A stretch of DNA of 8,814 nucleotides from Alphaproteobacteria bacterium (GCA_017557925.1 JAFYWO010000067.1:1-8814); one strand, 5' to 3'. Counted from the stretch's first letter, positions 1-7,535 are shown. Made by a program: numbers and translations. The notes: generated by a model from the sequence alone, not told the origin.

Positions 1-300
1 AAGAAAATCACACCAAGCGAATTAAAACTCTCTTTTAATAATGATAGAGCAGAAATATCTGGACAAACTCTTCGCTGGATAAAAGCCTTTTCTGAAAAGA
101 CTAACGAAGAATCATCTTTCATCCAAGTTATGTTAGATGCCACAGCTTCAGCAGAGCTACAAAGAAAACGCCTAAATTTACTTTACACAATATTCATCAA
201 CAACAATGTTGATTTAAATAAAGTAGATACCGTATTCTCAAACGTAGAGCCAAACACCTTCATTATCAGAACATTAAACCTCACAAAACCCAAAATTTAG
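1..300 (+). CDS. 3' end of OmpA-like domain protein, possibly DotK/IcmN-like
   Basis: This is the last 99 codons of a gene whose start lies before the window; the frame is open from base 1 to the TAG at 298-300. The fragment reads as beta (ELKLSF, residues 7-12), helix (GQTLRWIKAFSEK), beta (FIQVMLDATAS), helix (AELQRKRLNLLYTIF), then a closing strand near NTFIIRTLNL. That order, and the run of helix residues ending in QRKRLNLLY, is typical of OmpA-type peptidoglycan-associated domains. The wording resembles the C-terminal domain of DotK/IcmN, a small lipoprotein of type IVB (Dot/Icm) secretion systems, but that is recognition from memory and not a search. Any signal peptide or lipobox would be upstream. 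It is separated from the pilus genes by 114 bases, so it is probably a different transcription unit. Coding status is well supported; the family name is tentative. Confidence 0.6.
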   Translation, partial: KKITPSELKLSFNNDRAEISGQTLRWIKAFSEKTNEESSFIQVMLDATASAELQRKRLNLLYTIFINNNVDLNKVDTVFSNVEPNTFIIRTLNLTKPKI

Positions 301-414
301 TGTTTTAATTAAAATATATCAACAAAACGTTCATAAATAAAGAGTTATACTTGAATAATTATTTTTTTGAATTTATTGTAAACTAACGATTATTTTTTTA
401 GATAGGTTTGGATT
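301..414 (+). promoter_or_regulatory. AT-rich leader with candidate promoter of the pil operon
   Basis: This intergenic stretch is very AT-rich and lies before the first gene of the pilus cluster, so it is the natural place for the operon promoter. The best sigma70-like pair by eye is TTGAAT (351-356) and TATTGT (374-379), 17 bases apart, each matching 4 of 6 consensus positions. A better isolated -10 match, TATACT (346-351), has no convincing -35 partner. TTGAAT recurs at 367-372, and there are short AT palindromes at 303-314 (TTTTAATTAAAA) and 354-363 (AATAATTATT), which could be operators or simply AT bias. The Shine-Dalgarno for pilL is weak (AGG at 404-406, 8 bases before ATG). No GC-rich hairpin followed by a T run ends the upstream gene. 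Confidence 0.3.
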
Positions 415-1542
415 ATGAAAAAAAGTTTGTTATTATCGTTTTGCTTATTGTGTGCCGGCGGAATATCAGCCTGCAGCAGTTCCTCTATTTCCCCATCAAA
501 TCAGAACAACATCCCTTACATCGAAGATGACGCAACCGTTATTGATGCAACATTCAATCAACAAAGCTGTGGCGCAAATGGTATTAGTTGTAATGATAGC
601 GCTTTGATTAACTACACAAAAACAGAAGCAGATTATCGTCAATATGGTGAACGCACAAAAAGAGATCATCTCTATACACAAGCAGGCACTGGCAACAACT
701 TAACAGCTACAATAAAACCCGGTATAGAGAATAACATTGTTACTCCTACCAAAGAAGAGGTTTCAGCTAAAAGAAAAGAAAACATCAAAAAACACATGGC
801 AGACGATGGTGTGTTTAGTGAAACAGGCTTTTTAAACTTTGAAACATCTCCTGAAAAACCTGTCATTACAGAAACAAAAGCTGAACCGGAGGTTGGTATA
901 GCTGACAACATCAAAACATCATATGATACAGTTAAGAAAACAACTAAGACCGTCATCAAAACCATCACAGAAGAAGACGGAACAGTTTATGAAATTGTTT
1001 GCGAAGACGAATCTTGTGCAGATGTAAAACGTATAAAACAAACAATCACTGACGAAGACTCTCAATACGAAATAATTTGTGAAGAAGATTGTGAAGAAAT
1101 TATGACTGCAAATGCAGATGACGACACAATCACATCTGAATTTACCGAAGAATCATTTGATATTGCCGACTACATAAAAGAAGATACCGATACAGGAATC
1201 GAGTTTGATGAAATCGGCAAAAAAGAAGAACTTACTGCCGATGTTGATATAGAAGAAATCAAAATCGCAGATGACACTATTCTTACTTGGGAAGCAGAAG
1301 AAGGCGACAACCTAAGAGAATTGCTTACAAAATGGAGTGCAATGTCCGGTTGGAAACTTTTGTGGAATACAAACAGAAATTATGTTCTTAGCGCAGGCGT
1401 TATGTTTAAAGGCAAGTTTGCTGATGTAAGCTCTGCTTTGATTAGAGCTTTCGCACGTGCAAGACCCGCACCTATCGCAACATATTATAAAGGTAACAGA
1501 GTTATAGTTGTAGAAACAATGGAGAATGAGAATGCTTACTAA
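415..1542 (+). CDS. pilL: Type IVb pilus lipoprotein PilL, TcpQ-like C-terminal domain
   Basis: This is a 375-residue predicted outer-membrane lipoprotein. The N-terminus is a lipoprotein signal (KK, hydrophobic core, lipobox ISAC with Cys20), followed by a Ser-rich tether. The middle (about 30-285) is strongly acidic and low in complexity, probably disordered, and carries cysteine pairs at 52/59, 196/201 and 222/226; the last two lie in a tandem repeat described separately. The C-terminal domain (about 288-366) has the aromatic pattern of TcpQ/PilL proteins: TWEAEEGDNLRELLTKW, SGWKLLW, a FKGKF turn and YYKGNRVIVVE. In type IVb pili this domain partners the secretin at the outer membrane. The gene leads the operon, and its last 11 bases overlap pilN. 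The start is the first ATG giving a full signal peptide. R64 PilL is of similar length with the same C-terminal domain. The class is secure; the pilL name rests on domain plus position. Confidence 0.8.
   Translation: MKKSLLLSFCLLCAGGISACSSSSISPSNQNNIPYIEDDATVIDATFNQQSCGANGISCNDSALINYTKTEADYRQYGERTKRDHLYTQAGTGNNLTATIKPGIENNIVTPTKEEVSAKRKENIKKHMADDGVFSETGFLNFETSPEKPVITETKAEPEVGIADNIKTSYDTVKKTTKTVIKTITEEDGTVYEIVCEDESCADVKRIKQTITDEDSQYEIICEEDCEEIMTANADDDTITSEFTEESFDIADYIKEDTDTGIEFDEIGKKEELTADVDIEEIKIADDTILTWEAEEGDNLRELLTKWSAMSGWKLLWNTNRNYVLSAGVMFKGKFADVSSALIRAFARARPAPIATYYKGNRVIVVETMENENAY
943..1092 (+). repeat. Tandem acidic cysteine repeat within pilL (protein-level)
   Basis: Residues 177-201 and 203-226 of PilL are two diverged copies of one unit: (V)IKTITEEDGTVYEIVCEDESC and (R)IKQTITDEDSQYEIICEEDC. 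Each ends in a closely spaced acidic cysteine pair, CX4C in the first and CX3C in the second. The DNA copies are no longer near-identical, so this is an old duplication kept at protein level. In the periplasm the cysteines could form disulfides or hold a metal; neither can be decided from sequence. Confidence 0.7.
1521..1524 (+). promoter_or_regulatory. Shine-Dalgarno that decides the pilN start
   Basis: GGAG here is only 1 base from the ATG at 1526 but 7 bases from the in-frame ATG at 1532. Normal spacing favours 1532, which removes two residues (Met-Arg) and still leaves a complete lipoprotein signal. The site lies inside the 3' end of pilL, so pilN translation is probably coupled to pilL. 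Confidence 0.6.
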
Positions 1543-3133
1543 CAGAAAAATTTTAATAGGTTTTGCAAGTCTTTTACTTTTAGGTATAGCGTCTTGTTCA
1601 CTACCTACAGATTATGATGCCGCAATAGAGAGAGATGTTGATGCAACAATTCACCGCAAAGAAGATGCAAAAGCGCCTCAAACACCTGCCGATACAGATG
1701 TAATACGCATCAAAGACGATATTTGGCTTGGTGACACTAGTGAAATTGAGTATGAGGGCGACAAACCATTACCTAATTATCTGGAAACAGAAGATGGTGT
1801 AACATTGGTTAGCAACAGACCTATTACTCTTTATGAAATAGGCAATATGATAACCCAAATTACTTCTATAAAAATGCGTTTTGCCCCACAATTAGAAGGT
1901 GCAGCTAAAGCCGCAGCTGACAAAAATGCTCCAACGGTTGCAAAAGTTGGAACAAAATGGTCCGACACATCAAGAATGCTCGTTTCTTACAAGGGTTCTT
2001 TAAGTGGCTTATTAGATGAAGTTTGTTCTTATTTCGGTGTTTGGTGGAAGTATGAAAATGGTGAAATTTATATCTATAAATATACAACCAAGACATTTAC
2101 ATTATATACATTACCGACAAAACCATCTATGACATCAAGTGTTAGCAGTTCATCAGGTGGTGGAAGTATTACAAGTGGTGTATCTAATATTGACCTATGG
2201 GGTAATATTGTTGTTGCCGTAAAATCAATGCTAGGTTCCGGTTCAAGCTTAGTTACTGACCCATCTAACGGAACATTGACAATTACTGCGACTCCTGTTG
2301 AAATAAAGAAAGTAGCAAAATTTGTTCACGAACAAAACGTTAGATTGTCTCGTCAAGTTGCTATCAGTGTAAAAGTTTTGCAAGTAGAAGTTGATGAAAA
2401 GCGTGGATATGGTTTTGACTTAGATGCTGCATTTAAAGACAGAACAGAAAAGGGTGGAAATATTTCTATGGGTTCACTTACCACTCCTCCAGGTTTAACA
2501 GACAGCAACTCCGGTATTTCTATGAAAATTTTAGGTGGAGATGTTACTGTTAATACTGCTATAGAAGCTCTAGCAACTCAAGGAACAACTACTTTGGTTA
2601 CAAGTGGAACAGTTACCACAATGAATAACAAGCCAGCCCCAATTCAAGTTGTTAAAACACAAAACTATATTTCAGAATATACGAAAACAAATAATGGCTC
2701 TGTGGGTGGCGATGCCTCTTGGGATACAACTGTTGAAACAGAAGAAATAGAGGTAGGTTTCACATTAGATGTTTTACCAAGAATTATGGATCATGGTCGT
2801 TTAATGATGTTGTTTAGTTTGAACTTATCTGACCTATTAAGCTTGGAAACAGTTTACCTAGATGGTTCTGAAGAATCAGGTTATATTCAAAACCCAATCA
2901 TAGAAGAACGTGGTTTCTCTCAAGAAGTTGCATTAAAATCCGGTGACACTCTTGTTCTTTCCGGTTACGAAAGGGTAGAAACAACCAGCGAGAAAGAAGG
3001 CACAGGAACAGTGAACAATACTTTCTTGGGTGGACATCAACGTGTAAACAAAACAAGAAGCATTGTTGTTATTTTGTTAACACCTGTTGTGTTAGAATCA
3101 CCATTGTTACCTGAATCTCGTATGAAATTTTAA
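1532..3133 (+). CDS. pilN: Type IVb pilus secretin lipoprotein (PilN/BfpB/TcpC family)
   Basis: This 533-residue protein is the predicted outer-membrane pore through which the pilus exits. It has a lipoprotein signal with lipobox IASC (Cys22), the usual arrangement in the R64 PilN family, where the lipid anchor assists outer-membrane targeting. Next come a short N-terminal secretin-type domain (about 79-118, DGVTLVSNRPITLYEIGNMI), a second alpha/beta stretch (146-186), a Ser/Gly-rich linker (201-218), then an N-domain with NGTLTITATPVEIKKVAKFV and the RQVAISVKVLQVEVDEKRGYGFDL strand leading into the secretin core (about 274-520). Core signatures are the VGFTLDVLPRI strand (408-418), SGDTLVLSGYE (470-480) and the final ILLTPVVLE. 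Length is close to family members. An alternative ATG at 1526 exists, but GGAG spacing favours 1532. The gene overlaps pilL by 11 nt and is followed after 10 nt by pilO. In R64 a small pilM sits between pilL and pilN; here nothing does. Confidence 0.92.
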   Translation: MLTNRKILIGFASLLLLGIASCSLPTDYDAAIERDVDATIHRKEDAKAPQTPADTDVIRIKDDIWLGDTSEIEYEGDKPLPNYLETEDGVTLVSNRPITLYEIGNMITQITSIKMRFAPQLEGAAKAAADKNAPTVAKVGTKWSDTSRMLVSYKGSLSGLLDEVCSYFGVWWKYENGEIYIYKYTTKTFTLYTLPTKPSMTSSVSSSSGGGSITSGVSNIDLWGNIVVAVKSMLGSGSSLVTDPSNGTLTITATPVEIKKVAKFVHEQNVRLSRQVAISVKVLQVEVDEKRGYGFDLDAAFKDRTEKGGNISMGSLTTPPGLTDSNSGISMKILGGDVTVNTAIEALATQGTTTLVTSGTVTTMNNKPAPIQVVKTQNYISEYTKTNNGSVGGDASWDTTVETEEIEVGFTLDVLPRIMDHGRLMMLFSLNLSDLLSLETVYLDGSEESGYIQNPIIEERGFSQEVALKSGDTLVLSGYERVETTSEKEGTGTVNNTFLGGHQRVNKTRSIVVILLTPVVLESPLLPESRMKF

Positions 3134-3137
3134 GGAG
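3132..3137 (+). promoter_or_regulatory. Strong Shine-Dalgarno for the GTG start of pilO
   Basis: AAGGAG lies 6 bases before GTG 3144 and shares its first two bases with the TAA stop of pilN. This supports the unusual GTG start and suggests ribosomes ending pilN re-initiate on pilO. Confidence 0.7.
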
Positions 3138-3143
3138 TGAATC

Positions 3144-4421
3144 GTGGCTGAAATAGAGAAGACATTGGATGAATCTCAAGATTTAGCAGCTAGTATCAAC
3201 AGTAAAGAATGGGCTTCCAGTTTTACTGTTGATGGCACTCAGTATGCAGCTAGTGTGTTTTGGGAAAGTCTTCAAAATTTAGAGGCTCCGTTTTTGGATG
3301 CGAAAGAAGCTTCAGAGAATGTGTTGGTTGGTGCTGATTTATTTTGTGTAAAACACGGTAAATCACCTCAACTTGGTCTTGCGATGTCTTCTCAAGGTTT
3401 CCAAAAAGGCATGAGTGTTGCTGCCGTTGCTGCCGTAACGGCAATGAGTGAAGCTTCTTCATTGTTAGCAGTATTCAAAGTTGATGCCGGTTATTGGTAT
3501 TTGTGCGTCAGAAACGACGTTATCTTATCAGACGGTGACGTTTTATTTGTAAACGAAGAAGATGCTAAAGATCAATTTATTTCAATGTTATCAGTTCCAG
3601 GTTGGGCAAAAAAGATTGCTCCTCTTGAATGGGGTATTGATGAAACAGAGCAAAGAAATATTTCTGAAATCTTTGCTCAAGGTCTTAACACAAAGCTAGA
3701 AAAAATCAATGCTCTTAGAGGTGCAGAACTTTTAATTGTTATTGTTTTATCTATTGCCATCGGTGCTTGGCTTATAATGTTTATATCTAATACATTTTTC
3801 GGCACCAAAACACAGCAGAATAAGGTTGTTACACGAAGAGCTAAAAAGAAAGTCGTAAAAAAAGTAGAAAAAATCATTCCTGCTCCTTGGGAATCGCTTG
3901 TTGATCCGGTTTGGATGATAGATAATTGCCGTCAGTCAATACTGTCATTAGCATCAATTTCAACACCGGGTTGGAGAAATACAGGTGTTACTTGCATGGC
4001 TTCAGGCACATTAACAAGTTGGAAAAAAGAGTTTGGTCGTTTATCTTGGATAGAATTGTCGTTAGCTAACTCAGGAATGACTTTTGCTAAAAAAATCATA
4101 GATGAAAAAGCAAACAACGTAACTGTTTCTGTTCCTTTTCAGGATGTGAAGAAAATAAATTCTTCTCCTAAAAAATCAATAGGTGAGTTGCGCAATATGC
4201 TAAACGATTTATTTCAAGCATTAAATTTAACTGTAAAATTATCAGAAAATAAGGTTTCAATTAGTGGAAAGGTATTTTATTCCTTGAAATTTGTTATAAA
4301 TTCCAAGTATGATCCTAACATTTGGAAAGATATATTAACAAAATTTTCAGCACTTAGTATTAATAATATACGTTACAACAATGGCGTTTGGAATTACGAG
4401 GGGGTAATTTATGTTCAATAA
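3144..4421 (+). CDS. pilO: Type IVb pilin accessory protein PilO
   Basis: This 425-residue protein has one clear membrane segment (about 194-215, AELLIVIVLSIAIGAWLIMF) followed by a basic stretch (RRAKKKVVKKVEK, 230-243). The N-terminal half is a soluble domain with GYWYLCVRNDVILSDGDVLF (116-135), a pattern familiar from the R64 PilO pilin-accessory family. The C-terminal half (about 246-425) has an NCR...PGWRNTGVTCMASG segment with Cys262 and Cys284, and ends in alternating strands. No signal peptide is seen. The usual topology for this family is N-terminus in the cytoplasm and C-terminal domain in the periplasm, but a basic stretch just after the segment argues the opposite under the positive-inside rule, so orientation is unsettled. 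It is expected to couple the inner-membrane platform and ATPase to the secretin. GTG start has a strong Shine-Dalgarno; the 3' end overlaps pilP by 11 nt. Family assignment rests on motif memory and gene order. Confidence 0.8.
   Translation: MAEIEKTLDESQDLAASINSKEWASSFTVDGTQYAASVFWESLQNLEAPFLDAKEASENVLVGADLFCVKHGKSPQLGLAMSSQGFQKGMSVAAVAAVTAMSEASSLLAVFKVDAGYWYLCVRNDVILSDGDVLFVNEEDAKDQFISMLSVPGWAKKIAPLEWGIDETEQRNISEIFAQGLNTKLEKINALRGAELLIVIVLSIAIGAWLIMFISNTFFGTKTQQNKVVTRRAKKKVVKKVEKIIPAPWESLVDPVWMIDNCRQSILSLASISTPGWRNTGVTCMASGTLTSWKKEFGRLSWIELSLANSGMTFAKKIIDEKANNVTVSVPFQDVKKINSSPKKSIGELRNMLNDLFQALNLTVKLSENKVSISGKVFYSLKFVINSKYDPNIWKDILTKFSALSINNIRYNNGVWNYEGVIYVQ
4398..4404 (+). promoter_or_regulatory. 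Shine-Dalgarno for pilP inside pilO
   Basis: GAGGGGG sits 6 bases before ATG 4411, within the last codons of pilO. It fixes the pilP start and the 11-nt overlap of the two genes. Confidence 0.6.
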
Positions 4422-5838
4422 AAGCAAATTACATATTATAAGTTTAGCTGTTTTAGCAATTGCAATGGGAAGCGGAAATTGCTTAGCGGATCAAGTTATG
4501 GTTAATCCTGTTAAAGCAAATAGTCTACCTATCAATGCTGCTGCAAATAGTGGAAAGGTTCAGCAACCATCAACTATTGCACCAAATACTTTAGTATCTC
4601 CTTCAAAGCCTCAGTCTGTTGAAACAGCGAAAGCCAACACTGTGGAAAAGAATGCGAATCCAACAACTAAAGCCCCTCAAAAAAAAGCTGCTTTGGAAGA
4701 AAAGAAAGATGATTTTGACTTTGAATTAAAAATGAAAGCAAAGAATGCTTCTGCAAAAGAAAATTCGGAAGTTTCATCTGCCGAACAGCAAGCAGATAAT
4801 TTGCCTAAAGACATTCAATATAAATCCAGTCCTGTTGAACATTTAGGAAACAGTGTGTTATCTCAAATTGATGATGATTTGTTTACGCAAATGTCAGAAA
4901 TAGAGAAAAGTATGACATTGTTAACTTTGGAATTAAAAAGAGAGAAGATTCGCAACGAAATAGAAGCTCAAAAAGCAATTCGTCAAAAAAATGCTGATGA
5001 TTTGGAAAGGCAAAAAAATGAGCTTAAGATGCAAGAATATGAAAAGAAGAAAAAAATAGAAGCGGAAGTTTTAGCTGCAAAACAAAATTTACTTGATAGA
5101 GAGCAGATTATAGAAGTATTAAGACAACGAAAATTATTAAATGCTTATATGAATCAAATGCTTATGAATCAACAAGATTGGTTGAAAGAAAAGGAAGCCT
5201 TGTATCAACATATAGCTATGCTTGAACAAGAGAAAAAAGACCTTGTTAAATCTTTCAAGCAACGTATAGACAAAGTTTTGGAAGCATCAGCAAAAAACAT
5301 TCAAATTGCAGAAGCTGCAAAAGCAAATTTTGAAAGAGTTGTTAAAAACTTAAAAGCTCGTAATGAACAACTGAGAAAAAGAGTTGAGGCTGATGCCAAG
5401 ATTATCAAAAACACCAAAAATATGTATATTCAATCTCAATCTATTGAGGAACTGAAAGACAAAAATGCTGCAATTTTGGGCACAACAGAAACAAACACAG
5501 GGACAACAGTTGTTATAAATTCTGTTAATACTGCTGATGCAAATACTGCTGTTGAAGAAGTTGCACCAGAAAAACTTAATACAAAATATGCTTTATTAGG
5601 TATAACAGGAAGAGCCGGCTCTATGTCTATAGAGGTTATAGGTACAGATGGTCAACCTGTATCATTAAAAATTGGCTCAATCTTACCTACAGGTCACGTT
5701 GTTAAAGAAATTGGTTCTGATTATGCAAAATTCAGCAAAGACGGAGAAGATGATTATCTTTATATAGGACGCTCTATTGAAGGCTATACTCCTGTTGTTG
5801 AAGAAAGCGGAAAAGGAACTAAATCAAAGAAGAAATAA
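4411..5838 (+). CDS. pilP: Type IVb pilus periplasmic protein PilP, enlarged coiled-coil form
   Basis: This 475-residue protein has a Sec signal (1-26, probable cleavage CLA|DQ; Cys24 follows Asn, so it is not a good lipobox). Residues 27-130 are a low-complexity linker rich in Ala, Asn, Pro, Lys and Thr. From about 150 to 350 there is a long charged helix with heptad-like Leu/Ile/Met and many Lys/Glu, consistent with an extended coiled coil. A Thr/Asn/Ala linker (355-390) leads to a small beta-rich domain (about 390-456: KYALLGITGRAG, IEVIGTDGQPVSLKIG, LPTGHVVKEIG, DYLYIGRS) like the C-terminal domain of R64-type PilP and GspC-type proteins, which contact secretin N-domains. The tail is basic. 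R64 PilP is only about 150 residues and has a short helix before this domain; here the TLELKREKIRNEIEAQKA part matches that helix, and the rest of the coil appears inserted. Between pilO and pilQ is the expected pilP position. Confidence 0.75.
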   Translation: MFNKSKLHIISLAVLAIAMGSGNCLADQVMVNPVKANSLPINAAANSGKVQQPSTIAPNTLVSPSKPQSVETAKANTVEKNANPTTKAPQKKAALEEKKDDFDFELKMKAKNASAKENSEVSSAEQQADNLPKDIQYKSSPVEHLGNSVLSQIDDDLFTQMSEIEKSMTLLTLELKREKIRNEIEAQKAIRQKNADDLERQKNELKMQEYEKKKKIEAEVLAAKQNLLDREQIIEVLRQRKLLNAYMNQMLMNQQDWLKEKEALYQHIAMLEQEKKDLVKSFKQRIDKVLEASAKNIQIAEAAKANFERVVKNLKARNEQLRKRVEADAKIIKNTKNMYIQSQSIEELKDKNAAILGTTETNTGTTVVINSVNTADANTAVEEVAPEKLNTKYALLGITGRAGSMSIEVIGTDGQPVSLKIGSILPTGHVVKEIGSDYAKFSKDGEDDYLYIGRSIEGYTPVVEESGKGTKSKKK

Positions 5839-5875
5839 CTTTGTGTAATCTTATTTTATTATGGAATAGAAAATA

Positions 5876-7531
5876 ATGGCGGAAGAAGAGAAAAAAGAGG
5901 AATTAAAAGGGGGTAATCCTGAGGAAAAACCCAAAGAAGAAAGCACCCCTGCTCCTCAAAAACAAGGCAATTTATTTGATAGACTTTTTTATCCGGGTAA
6001 TAGGTTACTTACGGTTTCCGGTTCAGATTTTTCTATTTCAAACGAAACACGTCGTCTTTTGGCATTGTTTTCTGATGGAACTTATTTAGTTTCAAAAGAT
6101 AACCGTTTTGATGGTGCCGTATATAACTTTGAAGCAACCGTTAAAAGAAGAAAAATACTAATCAAACCGGCAACTTATGTTACATTAAACGAAATTGCCG
6201 CTATTTATGCTTACGCAGAGCGTGGAGCCGGAACTGTTGACGTATCTGCTGAAGAAGCAGAAGATATGCAAATTATGATTGACTTCGTCAACATCATTCA
6301 GCGTGCTTCACAGAAAAAAGTGTCCGATATTCACGTTGTTGTCGGCTCATCATCTACCGTTCTCTTCAGAGAAGGTGGTATTATGATAAAACAAAGTGAG
6401 TATGGTGGTGAATGGGGTGAAGCTTTTGTTCGTTCTGTTTTTGCCGCAGCAGATATTTCCGACTCTAACTACAACCAAAACGAATTCCAAGGTGCTCAAA
6501 AATTGGGTTCTACACCACTTCGTGGTTCTAATGGTAAATTGATGTTACCACATAACGTTTTGGCTATTCGTTTGCAGTTCAATCCTGTTGCGTTTGGTTC
6601 TCAATATTTGGTTATGCGTTTATTATACGCTGATGATAATCCAGAAGGAAGTTCAGACTTACGTTCTTTAGGTTTGGGCACTTATGAAGAAGATTTATTC
6701 TTTAAGATGCGCAGTATGGCTGTGGGATTGAACGTTGTTGCAGGACCTACTGGTTCCGGTAAATCTACCACTTTACAACGTAATATGATTAAGCTTTTGC
6801 AAGAAAAAGATTATAAAATTAACCTTCTAACCGTGGAAGACCCACCGGAGTATCCAATTCCCGGCGCTCGTCAGATGCCTGTGACTAACGCAAACACAGA
6901 GGAAGAAAAGACGGAGCAATTTACAAAAGCGCTGTCAGCAGCACTTCGTTCAGACCCAGACGTTATTCTAGTGGGTGAGACTCGTTCTTTGGCTACTGCG
7001 GAATTAACGTTTAAGGGTGCGTTGTCAGGTCACGGTGTGTGGACTACACTTCACGCCAACTCTGCTCCGGCTATTATTACCCGTTTGCGAGATATGGGTA
7101 TTCAGCCATATATGCTTAATGACCCAGAATTGGTAAAAGGTTTGGTTTCTCAACGTCTGTTTAGTAAATTGTGTCCTTCTTGCAAACAATCTATTAAAAC
7201 AAGAGAAGGTTCACCTGAATTTATCCGTTTGAATAATGCGTTGGGTGAGTATGGAATTGAAAACGTTTATGTTGCAGGTCCGGGTTGTAAGACTTGTGGT
7301 TATAAAGGTACAAAAGGTCGTATGGCTGTTGATGAAATCGTTTTACCTGACTCACATTTCTTAAAAATGATTATTGATAACGAAACAGCTAAAGGTATTG
7401 ACTATTGGGTTAGTGAACTCAACGGGCGTCCGTTAAAAGACTGCGCTATTGAACGTATGCTTAAAGGAATGATTGACTTGGATGAGGTTGAGCGTTGGTG
7501 CGGTTTGATTGACCAACGTCCTGTATACTAA
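5876..7531 (+). CDS. pilQ: Type IVb pilus assembly ATPase PilQ (GspE/VirB11 superfamily)
   Basis: This 551-residue cytoplasmic secretion ATPase drives pilus polymerisation. An acidic/Lys/Pro tail (1-30) precedes the N-terminal domain; the catalytic domain starts near 270. Visible motifs are Walker A GPTGSGKST (290-298, Lys296), Asp box VEDPPEYP (320-327), Walker B SDPDVILVGETR (359-370, Glu368), His box GHGVWTTLHANSA (385-397, His393) and a zinc-type tetracysteine CPSC...CKTC (433, 436, 471, 474). The residue after GETR is Ser371, where many family members have an acidic residue. The tetracysteine is typical of assembly rather than PilT-type retraction ATPases. No second ATPase is present, as expected for many type IVb systems. 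The gene starts 37 nt after pilP with only a weak Shine-Dalgarno (GGA 5863-5865). Its stop overlaps the pilR ribosome site. R64 PilQ is the closest model by context. Confidence 0.95.
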   Translation: MAEEEKKEELKGGNPEEKPKEESTPAPQKQGNLFDRLFYPGNRLLTVSGSDFSISNETRRLLALFSDGTYLVSKDNRFDGAVYNFEATVKRRKILIKPATYVTLNEIAAIYAYAERGAGTVDVSAEEAEDMQIMIDFVNIIQRASQKKVSDIHVVVGSSSTVLFREGGIMIKQSEYGGEWGEAFVRSVFAAADISDSNYNQNEFQGAQKLGSTPLRGSNGKLMLPHNVLAIRLQFNPVAFGSQYLVMRLLYADDNPEGSSDLRSLGLGTYEEDLFFKMRSMAVGLNVVAGPTGSGKSTTLQRNMIKLLQEKDYKINLLTVEDPPEYPIPGARQMPVTNANTEEEKTEQFTKALSAALRSDPDVILVGETRSLATAELTFKGALSGHGVWTTLHANSAPAIITRLRDMGIQPYMLNDPELVKGLVSQRLFSKLCPSCKQSIKTREGSPEFIRLNNALGEYGIENVYVAGPGCKTCGYKGTKGRMAVDEIVLPDSHFLKMIIDNETAKGIDYWVSELNGRPLKDCAIERMLKGMIDLDEVERWCGLIDQRPVY

Positions 7532-7535
7532 GGAG
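7530..7535 (+). promoter_or_regulatory. Strong Shine-Dalgarno for pilR overlapping the pilQ stop
   Basis: AAGGAG lies 7 bases before ATG 7543 and overlaps the TAA of pilQ (7529-7531). The 8-base string TAAGGAGT is the same as at the pilN/pilO junction. Confidence 0.7.

Noticed and set aside
303..314. TTTTAATTAAAA palindrome just after the first gene as a terminator.
   Set aside because: A pure A/T palindrome with no loop, no GC stem and no clean U run afterwards is expected in such AT-rich DNA.
3422..3443. Inverted repeat TGCCGTT/AACGGCA with 8-base loop and a repeated GTTGCTGCCGT string inside pilO.
   Set aside because: It encodes an Ala/Val-rich helix (AAVAAVTA); codon repetition explains it, and it lies deep inside a well-supported gene.
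4480..4485. Lipobox at Cys24 of PilP.
   Set aside because: The residue before the cysteine is Asn, which does not fit the lipobox; cleavage after CLA by signal peptidase I is more likely.
5839..5875. Internal promoter or terminator in the pilP-pilQ gap.
   Set aside because: 37 AT-rich bases with no convincing -35/-10 pair and no hairpin; only the three-codon ATG-GAA-TAG at 5861 stands out, which is too slight to call a leader peptide.
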